In this document: piece after piece, positions 22,155 through 34,500 of the stretch
Layout of the letters: each line of letters begins with the position of its first letter
How positions within the stretch are numbered: the first letter of the stretch is position 1
Assembly (NCBI RefSeq): GCF_000002075.1
Contig: NW_004798104.1
Coordinates: 146,209 to 199,355, forward strand
DNA length: 53,147 bases
Source of the DNA: Aplysia californica
Lineage: Eukaryota > Mollusca > Gastropoda > Aplysiida > Aplysiidae
Direction: 5' to 3'
Made by a program: the position numbers and the translations under genes
Notes under the pieces: generated by a model
What the model saw: only the letters and a program-made list of their open reading frames with translations
Databases searched by the model: none
Told to the model about the DNA's origin: nothing

Positions 22155-22310
22155 TTAGTTAGCGCAGTTTTGTTTAGTTTTAGTAAGACTTTAACGGCAC
22201 TTGTAACAATAAAGTCATATAAGTGCTGAAGATTAGAAGTGTTACAAGAGAGTAACAAACACAAAAAAGGAGGATAGAAGGATGATAGGAAGAAAATTTA
22301 GGATGGAATA
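22155..22310 (-). mobile_element. SINE-like family B, copy 5
   Basis: It opens with tagtaagactttaacggcac, then aaagtcatataagtgc and gttacaagagagtaacaaac. It is truncated before the proximal end. Confidence 0.7.
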
Positions 22311-22477
22311 AACTATAAACTTTATTGACTCATAAGCAAAAATTTTGGAGGACGTAAAACTCTTACGTACTGAAACTAAAGGACATAAACAAGAGCAGAG
22401 ACATACAAAGATTCAGAAATAACAACAGCTGACTGCACTTTCAATGCTTTCAGTTGTCTAGGCTTGAATAGTTCACA

Positions 22478-22548
22478 TGCTCATACTCATATGACCTCAT
22501 GCAGTTGCGAGTGCCATAAAACACTTACCAAAACAAAAACAAAAAAAT
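22478..22548 (+). mobile_element. SINE-like family B, copy 6 (distal part)
   Basis: It holds tatgacctcatgcagttgcg, agtgccataaaacacttacc and an A-rich tail. Only the 3' third is present. Confidence 0.65.
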
Positions 22549-22795
22549 TATAGCTCAAAACCATTTTTGATTGTTTGCTGAGAGGCAAGCTGAAATTCGT
22601 AAGTCTAGTGTATAATAATAAATAGCCTACATTGTGCAGAGAGAGGCTTGACACTGAACTCAAATAAACTAGCAAAGAAATCAAAGTGTTTCATTTTTTT
22701 TTAAAACATGATAAGGAGCAAACTCACCCTTTAAAGCATGCAGAAGAAAATATTGTGCTGCAAAAACAAAGAGCAACCTCTGGATCCATGGGCTA

Positions 22796-22918
22796 TTTAA
22801 GTTTTAGTAAGAATTTGGTGGAACTTGCAACACAATAGGGTCATATCATTTAAGTGCTGAAGATTAGAGTGAGGCGTTACAAGAGAGTAACAAACAGTGT
22901 ACCTACCAACCACCCACA
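22796..22918 (-). mobile_element. SINE-like family B, copy 7
   Basis: It runs from gttttagtaagaatttggtg through ttacaagagagtaacaaac to accaaccaccca, with an internal deletion. Confidence 0.7.
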
Positions 22919-23247
22919 TGGGCTACTTTTTTCTAGCAGGAATTTTTTAAGTACATACAAGGTACTGTTGGTGTTAGGGGGATGGTGACTGTAAAGAGAG
23001 TTACCCATTTTTTAGAAACAAAAAAAATTTGTCTACATAATAACCTAATATGCAGTAAAAGTACGAAGAGAAAAGGTTTTAAAAAATTAATAACTGAATC
23101 AAGAGGGCTTGACAGATTGTCGCTTCAGAAACTATTTAGTCCAAAGTGTACTTAAGTAAAGAGGCACTTTGGACAAAATAATTCTGAGGCTACGAGGTTA
23201 CTCATCTCAAGTTCAGGAAGGACAACTATTGTCATGATCGTTATAAG

Positions 23248-23366
23248 ATCTTATTGTGTAGCAGGTGCCGTGAAACTCATACTAAAACAAAAACCCGGAA
23301 GATAAGAGGTATTACGAGAGAGTAACAAACACAAAAAAGACCTGTCAACCACTCACGTGGGCTACT
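23248..23366. mobile_element. SINE-like family B, copies 8 (two fragments head to head)
   Basis: A plus-oriented distal part (gtgccgtgaaactcatacta) is followed by a minus-oriented gagagtaacaaacac … ctgtcaaccactca part. It was probably produced by nested insertion or rearrangement. Confidence 0.55.
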
Positions 23367-23883
23367 TTTTTCTAGCAGGAATTTTATAAGTAAATACAAG
23401 GTACTGTTAGTGTTAGGGGGAAGGTGACTGTATAGATAATTACTCATTTTTTAGAAACAAAAGAAGTTTGTCTACATAATATCATACATGTAAGAGTACG
23501 AAGAGAAAAGAGTTTTTTAAAATAAATAATGATTCAAGAGGGCTTGACAGATTACTAATCTCAAGTTCAGGAAGGACAACTATCATCCTGATCATGTCAA
23601 GTCAACATAGCCGTAGAATTATCTTGTCAGTTATGTGTTGGAAACTGATTACCATATTATGCACAGGTTGAATAAAGCCCATGATAAAATCAGGTACAGT
23701 AAAAAGGGGATAATCAACCCACTGTCAATCAAGCTATTTTTAGGGACATTCTTTTTATCTTAGTATTGTCTGCTGACTTTTATCTTTCATAATGTATTAT
23801 ACTATAAACAGAAATGAGACTAATCAGAACTGGTTGTTTTTTTTAAACATTGCAAACTGGCTTTTATCCCCTTGTGCATGTTT

Positions 23884-24064
23884 TAGTTTTAGTTTTAGTA
23901 AGAGTTTTACGGCACTTGCAAAACAATAAGGTCATAGAAGTGCCGAGGATTGGGTGTTACAAGAGAGTAACAAAAACAAACAAAAAAGGAGGGGTGATAG
24001 AGACGATAGATTTTTTTAATAGGCAAGAAGGAGCAAACCACACCAGAGCACCTGCCAACCACCC
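23884..24064 (-). mobile_element. SINE-like family B, copy 9 (full length)
   Basis: A complete reverse copy from tagtaagagttttacggcac to cacctgccaaccaccca. It is the best guide to the family consensus of about 180 bp. Confidence 0.8.
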
Positions 24065-24282
24065 ATTTGTGCATGTTTTATTACAAAATACCTAAGGAGT
24101 TCAGATAGTATGAGCAGCTACAACAATGTATGTAAGGTTGTTAATGCTCAAAATGTGGTAAACTCTTCTAGGCCACAATTCATCCCATTGGCCACAGCAG
24201 AAGCCACAAATCACATTTTCATTCTTATTTCTTCCTATTTCTCTTCAAGAAATATTTTTCTCTGAAGATCGATATATGAGGC

Positions 24283-25400
24283 ATCTTGGTGAAATCGGGC
24301 GCTCATCAAAATAATGAAATCAAAGAAAACAGCATTTTTTTTGGCGGATGGGCAATTTTTTTCTAATTTTCTTTTTTGGGGATTTTACTGAAAACCATTG
24401 ATTAAAGACACAAAAATGTAAATTTTTAGTTTCCAAGGACTCTCAGGCTATGGAAGTTACCAAAACTTGGTAGTCATTTTCTCACTAATTTTAACTCTGA
24501 AACTGGGGATCAAGGACTGGTGATGGGTCTCATTTAAATATTGAGAAATGCGTAAGTGTCTCAAACAGCTTCTCCCAATCCAGCCAACCGTACCTGCCCG
24601 TGGTGGTCCCTGTTTCCACTGACACGGCTCTGGTGAATGGCGAGTTGTTGGCGCCAACAAACCAACCCCCCCGTTTCCTAAAGGGGTTAAAACAACAGGG
24701 TGGGAGCAGGTGTGGCCCCACAAGGTGCAGGAGGCAGAACCCACTGATGCGTGGTAGACGCTATGCTCCTCACTAACACACCCCTACTCTCCCTTGAGTG
24801 GGTGTCAAATCTACCTAACACCTCTACTGCTTTTATCAACGCACCCTCTGTGGCTGAGAGGGTACCAGCCAGTTTGAGAGTGTCTGGGTGCAGGGGATGG
24901 ACCGAGCGGAATGCCTGACTTCCTTTCTGACCGTGGACCTCTTAGTAAAGGCACAACGACCCAGGACGTGACGATCCAATGGCTTTCCCACTTGGCCAAT
25001 ACCTCATGAAAGATTAGAAAACTTTAGCCAGTAGCCATTGGTGGCGGGGAATGGGCAACAGGAACCCTACCGGAATTGCATGGTCACAGGGCAGTTAGGT
25101 CTTTCCAGTCTCTGAAATCCCCTTGTACCCTCTTATCCTCAACATGAATGGCCCCTTCTCAGGGTGGGCAGGCAGTCCACAGACACCCCAGTTCACAAAG
25201 CCATAACAACAACAACTCCGAAACTAGACAAGCCTGATCTCCTTCAATTGCAAATATTTCGACTTCTATTCAACATAGATGGATATTTTTTTCACAAACA
25301 GGAAGGCAAATGAACAGGCATTAAGATGATACCAATAACCCCATTAGCCCAAAAATTTACGAGCGCCTGATTCCACTGCTTCGTGACACATATTTGCATT
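24283..25400. mobile_element. Foldback MITE copy interrupted by a retroposon
   Basis: The left arm begins tggtgaaatcgggcgctcat. The sequence resumes after the 24507-25215 insertion and ends gagcgcctgattccac followed by cgtgacacatat. The right arm is shortened. Confidence 0.75.
24507..25215 (+). mobile_element. Retroposon with (AAC)n tail inserted into a foldback MITE
   Basis: A 709-bp GC-richer block interrupts a MITE copy. Flanking 12-bp direct repeats (ctctgaaactgg at 24495-24506, ctccgaaactag at 25216-25227) look like a slightly diverged target-site duplication. The 3' end is an AAC repeat like that of the LINE at 37 kb. No RT frame is visible, so it may be a LINE untranslated region or a SINE-like passenger. 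Confidence 0.6.
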
Positions 25401-26005
25401 GGTCCCTAGTTTTTAAACACACTTGACACAGCGGTTATGGAGCGCCCATTTAGTTTCGGCTGGCGCGAGGCAAGCAAGCCCGCGCTTCCCCAGGTCACGG
25501 GGTCATTTACCTGCGCCGCCGGGGATTTCCCTAATCAGCCGAATACCGGCAGCGCTCTTGTATTTTTTGCAAAGTTTACCAGCACCGTGAGCCAAAGCTA
25601 ATGTAAGATGAATATTTTAATAAAGACCACGTAAATATTCAACATATTAAGGAAGAAAATGAAGAAATCGGAAGAACATGGTATGTTACACTTAAAAGCT
25701 GTGAAGTTCTCAAAAAGGGGACTTAATTTGATAAATGTGTCATGGGTAATCAATTATAAACATCAATTTAAATGTGATTGCCCCCAACGATTTCAATCAA
25801 ATTTGCAAAAAGGACTGAGAACATAATGAAATTAGTACTGACAAAGGGGCATATGCACAAAGTTTCTGGATCCGTAATTATTCAGGTTTGAAGTTGATTT
25901 TTGCAATACTCTTGCTTTGCGACCTTGTTTTTTCATAGCGATATCCACGATACATGTAACTACAGAACAGATCCTTCCTTGCCGATACACTTATGAAAAC
26001 ACAAC

Positions 26006-27160
26006 CTAAACACAAAATACAAAAAGAACACAATATTGCTGGATTGGAGGAATTATCTCATTTTTCCGCTGTAAGCTTTCGTCTTTTGATTGGTGGTGCA
26101 CATGACAGAGTAGCTCAGGGTGGGTTTGGACGTGTTGTGACTGCATGATTGTTTTTACGTGTTTTTCTTTGTCTGTTATTGCTGCTACTGGTTTTTCCAG
26201 CTTGGCCACGGTTGCATGAATGAGCTCACCCCTTTGCTCACCATGGAAGCATTTTTGTATCCAAGGAACGCAGTGTTTCTCAAGGATGTGTTGTTTGGGG
26301 ATGACCTTTTCTTTTGATTGATTTTGATTGAGTAGCACGTGTTTTACGGCACTATCGACTCAAGACCTTTTATTTGCCAAATATGATTCTGTATAAAGAC
26401 ATATATCGTGTGATGCATGACTGAATATGTGGTATTCTCTCTAAAGTGATTGGCTTTCCATGTGCAATTACAGTGTGGGTATCTTTGAAGGTGTCTTTTA
26501 CGTGAACAAATTTCTCTCAGAACAATTAATGTGGTGTCTATTATGCTTTGATTTCGTGTACATGCAACTGTTCCTTTTGTTAAAAATGATGCTAGCTGTC
26601 TGTACACATGGGCTGTGATGTATTTATAGCAGTGGTTTCCTATAAATGAACGGCGGTGGTAGGCTTGTGGTGTGATGTTGTGTTGTTTGAGGATGTTATC
26701 AAATTCAGAGCAGGCAGGACTTGACCTTGGAATAAGCTCCTCAAACTCTAACTCTGACAGCTGATCATGTACACTAGAACCCTCCCTCTCAAATCTCTCT
26801 GCTTCTTGTGGATTATCTGACAAAACCTGACAGCCCTGTAACAATTGAATGTCCCCCTCTGTTTTTTCAGCCCTCATTCATTTTTTTGCCGTAGATATGC
26901 ACATTTTGTCCTATTCCAGGCGTGCAATTTTCCATAGATTGATGTGCCAGCTGTACATCTATATCATGTGCCAGCTGTACATCTATATCATGGACCAGCT
27001 GTACATCTATATCATGTGCAGCCTCCTCAAGAAGGCGATGATGTTTGAGCACAATGCCCACCATATGATCATGTTGAGTGTGGCACTCCATGACAAAAAT
27101 ATTGTTAAAAATGACAACCAAAATCAGATGTAGTAGAGGCAAGAAAACTAAAAACAGCAA
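26006..27160 (-). pseudogene. Decayed transposase-like gene of a multicopy invertebrate family
   Basis: Three minus-strand frames follow one another: 27160-26867, 26877-26344 and 26338-26006. The middle frame has FDNILKQHNITPQAYHRRSF, then IGNHCYKY. The last has KVIPKQHILEKHCVPWIQK, then HGEQRGELIHATVAKLE. I recall this pair of blocks, in this order, from many uncharacterised, repeated proteins of cnidarians and molluscs that behave like transposable-element products. The superfamily is not certain. Stops between frames and the missing spacer before HGEQ show it is broken. The N-terminal part contains an 8-residue repeat (HDIDVQLA). It lies downstream of the CENP-Q-like gene. Confidence 0.55.
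26942..27013. repeat. 24-bp tandem repeat, 3 copies
   Basis: The unit atgtgccagctgtacatcta plus tatc occurs three times with only two changes (the third copy begins atggac). In the minus frame of the decayed transposase-like gene it encodes repeated HDIDVQLA. Confidence 0.9.
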
Positions 27161-28478
27161 GGATGAATGTTCAGAGTGGTGGGTTGGTATTTTTTTTTAA
27201 ATCACAGAAAATCATAGAATAACTTAGTGCACTTGAAACTTGCACATGTAAATGAAAATTGTCACCACAGTTGATACATGAATTTCTGTTTAAATCGTTG
27301 GGGGCCGGATTGAAATATTTAAATCCAAACTGAAAAAGTTCTAAACATTGAAGATGCCAGTTTGAAAATCACAGACTTACTTAAAACCCTTGTAAAACTG
27401 ATATAATCGGACTTACAAGAAAACAAAATATACCGGCTTACAGGTCAAACATAGCACGTTATAATGAAATCTCAATCGGCCTTGTAGCATTTATAGTTTC
27501 AGAGTTATGAGGCTTTCAATTCGCACTAAAACGCCATATTTACTACTGCCCCGGCACAGGAGGAGTGTCGCTGCGGTCACCCCAATTAACCCCTCTGACA
27601 AGTGATTTATGACTACGCGCTGGGCTGTCGGGCGGGGCGGGCAGGGTGGTGAGGATGGTCGGGGAGGAACCGGGGAAGGAAAACTAAGTGAGCGGTCTGG
27701 ACGGTATTTTATCCGCTGTGTTGAGCCTATTCCTGTGTGTTTACGGGATGTCCTGCTGGTTTGGTGGCCCAATCACGTGAATTTACTGGATGCATTTTAT
27801 CAATTGACATCTGCAGTGTTTTTCGGTTACAGGTTATGGGAAGTAGCAAGCCAACAGTTGACCACCTTGTTTCGTTTCATGAAAAATTTTGTTTAGTTAT
27901 GTGCTATATTTTTTAGCTGTAACGGAATAAGTCAGTCACCCCCGCATTGTGATTTTGATTATTTTTATTACAATTTGGGTGGGGGAAAAAAATTGCATAA
28001 CCCCAAGACATTTCCATTTCAAAATATTGATAAAATAAAAACTATTCGGACAAATCAAATGCAATTTTCTTTTCCTGTGAGAGCTTTTCTTTCTTTTTTT
28101 TGTTGCATGTATTCCATTATGATGGCTTTCATGGCCTTTTTATGGTTAACAATTCAATATGCCCTAAAACTGTCAGGCTGAAATGGTTGGTGGGTGAGAA
28201 ATAGCTCAGGCTCAAGTGAGTTAACCATCAACATTAGGAAGCTTGAAACTTTCACTACTAAATCTAGGTTTTAAAAAAATGAAGCAATTTCAGAAATTAG
28301 CGGAACGCATAGAACAAAGAAGAGCAGTCACTCCCACTCATCTGTAATTTTGAGACGAGAAACTTTAACTCTAAGTAAATAAAGAAAATGGAAACATTCA
28401 TTTGGCCTCAAACCATCCTTGCCACCTCAGCAATGTGTTTGTGTGTTTCGCTGGTCAGACTTTCTCCAAACTTGTCAG

Positions 28479-28520
28479 TCAAGAGACTCCATCAGACAGG
28501 ACCTTTAAGATGGGGTGAAC
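28479..28520 (-). CDS. CENP-Q-like gene, last coding exon
   Basis: After the acceptor ccttctgcag the frame reads VHPILKVLSDGVS and stops with TGA at 28481-28479. The exon is short, but it sits in phase with the previous donor and no other reading extends it. The 3' UTR continues leftward. The first clear AATAAA on this strand is near 27963-27968. Confidence 0.58.
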   Translation of the reverse strand, partial: VHPILKVLSDGVS

Positions 28521-31500
28521 CTGCAGAAGGAACACGCAGAGACTATAGTTAGATATTTTCTATGAAAAATTATGATGTGGATGATCGACTGAATATATAT
28601 GTGAAACATCGTGAAGAAATCAGGTGCTCGTCAAAAAATGAAATCAAAGAAGTCTGGGGGTTTTTTGGCCCATGGGCAATTTTTTTTTTTTTTCTTTTTT
28701 TGGCTCAACACCTTTTATATATTCTTTGGAAAACACATTTTTGTGTGGATTTTACTGAAAAACATTGATTAAAGGCACAAAAAAAGCAAATTTTCAGTTT
28801 CCAAGGACTCTCCGGCTATGGAAGTTACCAATCTTTGGCGGCCATTTTTTCACTAATTTTACCTCTGAAACCAGGCAACCCCACCTTCTTCAGAGGCAAA
28901 TATCTCAATTTCTATTCAAGATGGATGGTATTCTTTTCACTAAAAGCAAAGCAAATAAACAGGCTTTCAGATTGCATCAGTAACCCAATACGTTTGAAGG
29001 ATGTGGGGTCGCCTAATTTCACACTAGTAAGAAAATGGCGGCCAAAGTTGAAATATTTTCTCAACTTGAGAGTCCGTGGACTTTAATCAACGTTTTTCAG
29101 TAAAATCCACACAGAAATGTGTTTTTTAAAGGGCATGAAAGGTGTTGAGCTAAAAAAAACAAAAATTCAATAGAAATTCCCAAACCTGCTGAAAAATGCC
29201 AATTTCTTGACGTTCATTATTTTGACGAGCGCCTGATTTCACTACGCTCAGCTGCCTCACATATGTGTCCCTGCCGGTCAATATCAGTCATATGAAGGAA
29301 ATTTCAAAACTGAGTTAACATCATTTTCAAAAACTATCACCTTTTCCCTACAATTCAAAACAAGAATGAAGTAAATAGGACCAATATTTGACGAAAATAC
29401 AAAACTTTTAATTGTGCGAGGTGAGGAAACGTGAAAAGGAGAAAATGGCCTCCGAAGTTGAGCAACATGTTTCCATAGCAATGGGGGTCTTAGAATTGAG
29501 ATAGAGACTTAAAAATTAGCCTGATTCCAAGGTAACGTGACACACATTTACCTGCTGTGTTCCATTAGGTGTGCAGTTCTCCATTTCATTTTCCAGTCTT
29601 TCAACATCACTGAAAAAAAAGGGATCTTTCAGCTTGTACCAATACCAAATTAACCTTTCCAGCCTCAGCCAGTTTTGTGCACTCATTAACTCCAGACCCA
29701 GCCAATACAGTAGTTAGAAAAATAGGCATACGTTCTAAAAAGTGATGTAGTATTTTTGTAATGAGGTTTAGATAAAAACATATATAAGTGTTTAAAGGTA
29801 GTTGAACAAATATTCTGAAAATTAAAGTTCGATTAGGTTCACTAATTTTGAAAAATGCGCAAATTCAGTACCACCTGAAACTGAGAATATACACTCTAGG
29901 GACAGAGGGAGGTACAAGTAAGCGCTGCCAGGAGCACATCTTTCTCATAATTTTCTCATCATCTATTTCCAAACAATTTTTCTGGGGCTCTCATGGTCTA
30001 CAGGTATAGTGTACACCTCTTATTCAATAGCTCCCAGGTTTGAAGCCTGAAAGACACAGAAAATTTTCTCCTTTCCCCTCCTTATCTACTCTCTGATCAT
30101 GTTCTGTCATCTACTTTCTGCCCTCCCCCACTCCCTTCCCCTTCCTCTGGGTTACTGACTCTTTCAGCAGCCTTTCTACTGCTACTCCTTAGCTCTTTCT
30201 TACAGCTGTCTTTCAGCTACATCCCTGATCTTAAGGTAGGTAAGATCTAACACCTAGCCTTCTTAAATAAGGGTGAAAAAACCTCAGAGGTCCTGTGTGC
30301 AAGTTGTGCATATTAAAAATCCCTTAGTGGTCCTAAGATTTTTAAAAAGTAGGCTTCAACCGCCACCAGGGCAAAATCTAAAATTAATTCCCATCGAATT
30401 GAAAAATGTTTATCGTGTCCCATGTACTCATATGACCTTATGCAATTGTGAGCGCTGTAAAACACTTACCAATAAAAAATAAAACAACAACAAATAAACC
30501 AAATCATGACAAGTAAAAATATAATTAAAAGAATTTGCAAGGAGAGGGGGGTGATGAGGGTCCTGTCTACAGCTCAGATTTAGAGGCTTGAGACAGTAAA
30601 TCTCAAAGAAAAGTTCTCAAATCATCCTAATATACAGTTGGACTTTTTATTCCTCATACACTTCCCTAACATGATACAGTTTAACACGGATAGCTCGAAT
30701 TCCTCGTGACCGGCCTCGGTAGTCTGAGGGATCCATAGCTGGAGGGATATTTCACAAAAATAATGAAGGAAAAAAAAAATGGACCGCAGGCACAGTTCGA
30801 AGGTTGCGTGATTTCGAGTCTTTTGTGTTCGACCTATCCATGTTATACTGTATGAACATTCTAGAGAATCACCTCAGCGGCACTGACAAAAGAAATACTC
30901 ACTACCTTTTACATTTTTGCACGGCTTCCGTCAGGTTTTCTCCTAGCTTGTCGAGCCGTTCTTTCTCTTCTAGTAAGGTCGCCTGCAGGATAAACATCAG
31001 ATAAGGGTATATAATAAATCCATATTATATAGCCACTGAAAAGAGTATAGTTTTAGTAAGAGTTTTATGGCACTTGCAACACAATAAGGTCGTATATGTG
31101 TTGAAGAAAAGATGATTTGTTTCAAGAAAGTAACACACGAAAAATGGAGGAGAGATAAGGACTATAGATGTCTGATCGGAAAGAAGGAGCAAACCACACT
31201 AGAGCACCTGCCAACCACCCACAGAAAAGAGTTTACTACTTGCCAGCTGCACCTGATATTTTTACATTGATTAAGAGCCACATGTGAGGCGGAAAAAATA
31301 CCCCAATAAACTCTCTTTTTTACCCTAAAAATATGTGAACTAACCCATTTTAGATTAATTGGAATCCCAATCTCCTAAGGGGGAGGCTACATTAGAAGCA
31401 AGAGAGCTGGGCTGAGCGGGAGCGAGAGGATATATATAACGGATATTTCTGTTTAAATGGCCATACTGTGAGTGGCTCCCGCATGAGTCTCCCTAGCTTT

Positions 31501-34500
31501 GAGCAAGACTACACTTCGCTATGTTTCTTCTCACTTCCCGCTTGGCCTGGCTCATTTTGAGACAGCAACACCACCTTGACCCCACGTTTCAGTGTTTGCA
31601 GACTTCATCCCCTGGCTGTCTAGACATCTCCACATGCTCTTGAATCGTGTTTCTGACCCACGGGCCAGTCAACACACCAGTCTTTTCACTTCAGCTGTTT
31701 CCCGCTAGCTTGCCGCTCACAGTATGGCCACCCCCAAGTTTATCGCTCATCACTTGCTTCCCACTAACTTCAGCTCTCGATGTAATGTGGCCTCATACTT
31801 AGAAACCAACAACACACAGTATGATTAATGATAACAGTTGTTACATTTTTTCACACGTTTTCACTACTTTTGAAGATATCACTATTTTTCACGTATTGTA
31901 CGCTAAAATGAACTGCTGTCACAAGGTTAGTCACATTTCTTAATTTTTGGCAATTGCCAAAAATAGGTTTTTCGTACCAGGAGTTCTTTCATTATGTGAA
32001 AAACTATTCAAAATTTGTACATTTGCTTTGATTTAACTCATTGCACCCAAGCTACGAGTATATTCCAGCTGCCGTACGCTTCCGTCCACCAAGCTACGAC
32101 AATAGTTGTATCAAACTACCAGTCCACAAAATCGAGTCCGAACCACTTATACGGATTGAAAATAATAGGTTGCTTGTAGCTTGTAAAAACTTTTGCAAGC
32201 TTGTTTTGATCCAGGTTTTCGCCAAGGACGAGTTAGTTTCGTTGTTTCGTCAACGCCAATCATGACAAGAAAGTGAGCACTGAAAATCTTCATGGACAAG
32301 AAGAAAAAAAACTGCCACAAAAAACAACAGTGCCTCGGCTATTTTTGTGTTTTTTTAAATACATGAACCATGTTTTTAGTTTTGTTTTAGGCATAAGCGG
32401 CAAGGAAAGTGAAAGTAAACGTAAATCTAGAAAAACAAGGTCATTGATTTTACTCTTCGAAGAAAAGCTAGATCTAAACCATAGATTTACTAAAAATGCA
32501 ATGGGCAAATCGAGTGCCGATGAGTCGCAGTTGGACGAAGTATATTTTGTTTTCTCTGCTCTTTCCTTCCTCTTTCTCTTTAATAATATAAAAAGAACAT
32601 TTTACGTAAAATCTACGCGCAATTCCATATTGATACCTTACATAGTTTGGGCACAAAGTGTTTCTAAGGTTAGTATGTTGAGTTCAGACCGGTTTTTTCC
32701 CCCCAGCTCACACAAGCCAGGTGGACACAAGTGTACTGCCGCGGCAACGCAGGGTGAATTGGGTTAATGACCAAATTAGTAACATGTTCGTCACTCTTAG
32801 GTTCCGTACCGAAAGCGAGCTCCGGCATAAAGGGAAAACCCCTCCTGAGGAGTTAAATCTTGACAATGAAATGGTGAAAAGTACGCTGGTTTGATGACAT
32901 GATGGTACTATTCTGGCACATAACATCTTGCCACCACTGTGCCCCCCCCCCCCCCCCACCCCACCCCCGCGCTCCACTCTTGAAAAAAAAAAAATCGCAA
33001 AGCCCACTTCAAGGAAAAGGAGACAGTGCTCCCTATGAGTAAGTACAATTCACAAATGCGAAACAGCGTGGTGAAATCAGGCACTCGTCAAAAGAATCAA
33101 AGTGAAGATACTTGCATTTTTCCACAGGTTTGTGGATTTTTATTGATTTTCGTTTTTTGGCTCAACATCTTTCATGCAAATTAAATAACACATTTCTGTG
33201 CGGATCTTACTGAAAAAAGTTGATTAAAGGAACAAAAAAAGTAAATTCTCAGTTTCAACAGCGTTTTCTCACTTATTTTACCTCTGAAACCAGGTTACCT
33301 CCGCCTCCTTCATTCGCAAATTTCTCGACTTGCATTCAAGATAAATGGATACTTTTTCATCAAAAGCAATACAAATAAACAAGCTTTAGGATGATACCAA
33401 TAATTCTACACGCCCAAAAAAATGATGCAAACCTGATTCCACTGCGCTGTGACACACATACATATATTTATATAATATTTGACTCTTACCATAGAAGAAT
33501 CAATTCTATCAAAGTCTGTGGGATCATCTGTCGGTGCTTTCAAATTTCTCAGAGTATGAGAAACACTGTAAGAAAAGAACAAAACAAAAACTGTTAAAAC
33601 CATATCTGAAGAAGAAGAAAGAGATAAGCAAACAGCAATCACACGTTTTTTTTATACAATGATCGGGAAACAGAGTACAGTATATCAAAAGCAACAGGGT
33701 GTGGGCAGGTTTGAGCTGTTTTCTTATTATGTTTTATCCCCATTTTCATTGTGTAGCCGTGCCAACCTGGTTTTAGGGAATAACGCTTTCCAAAGTTTGA
33801 ATTTCCTTTACTGAAACTATATGTGAGACAGCATGGTGAAATCAGACGCTCGTCAAAATAATCAAAGTGAAGAAACTGGCATTTTTCCGCCAGTTTGTGA
33901 ATTTTTATCAAATTTCTGTTTTGTGGCTCAAAACTTTTCATGAAGGCAAACTGGGATCTCTTCAGAAAAACAGTTGAGGACACCGTTAAACTGGATGATC
34001 TAGACAATAAAAGTACAGACGTCCTTAATAGTGAACTCACCTCCACCATCTTAGATGCTGCAAAAAAGAGTATCCCACAGGGGTGCAGAACCAACTATAA
34101 ACCCTTTTGGAACGAGCGCTTGGAGAAAGCTACAAAAACTAAAAATGATGCCAGACATGAATATGAGAAAGATCTAAAAAATATGGTCAAGAAAATTAGA
34201 TACAAAAAGGCCGTAGCAGAGGCTAAACTTGTCACCAAGGAATCTAAGAAGGAAGCCTGGACGCAGAAGTGTGAGGGACTCAATCTACATCAAGGTGGAC
34301 GTGAAGCTTGGTCACTTCTAAGTAACCTCACTGGCGAAAAAAGGAAAGAAAACCCAAAACCACTACACACAGAAACTGAAGTTCTCACCAGCGAGTTCAA
34401 AAAAAGCTGAACACTTCAATAAACATTTTGCCTCCATTAACAAGAGCAGCAAAAGGAATGACCTGGACAGGGGTCTACAGTGTTCTGAAAGGAAAAGAGA

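Noticed and set aside
32273-32767. 164-codon frame in the TTAA-bounded element
   Set aside because: Composition is Lys/Phe/Ser-rich with no transposase motif and it ends at the element edge. Treated as chance.
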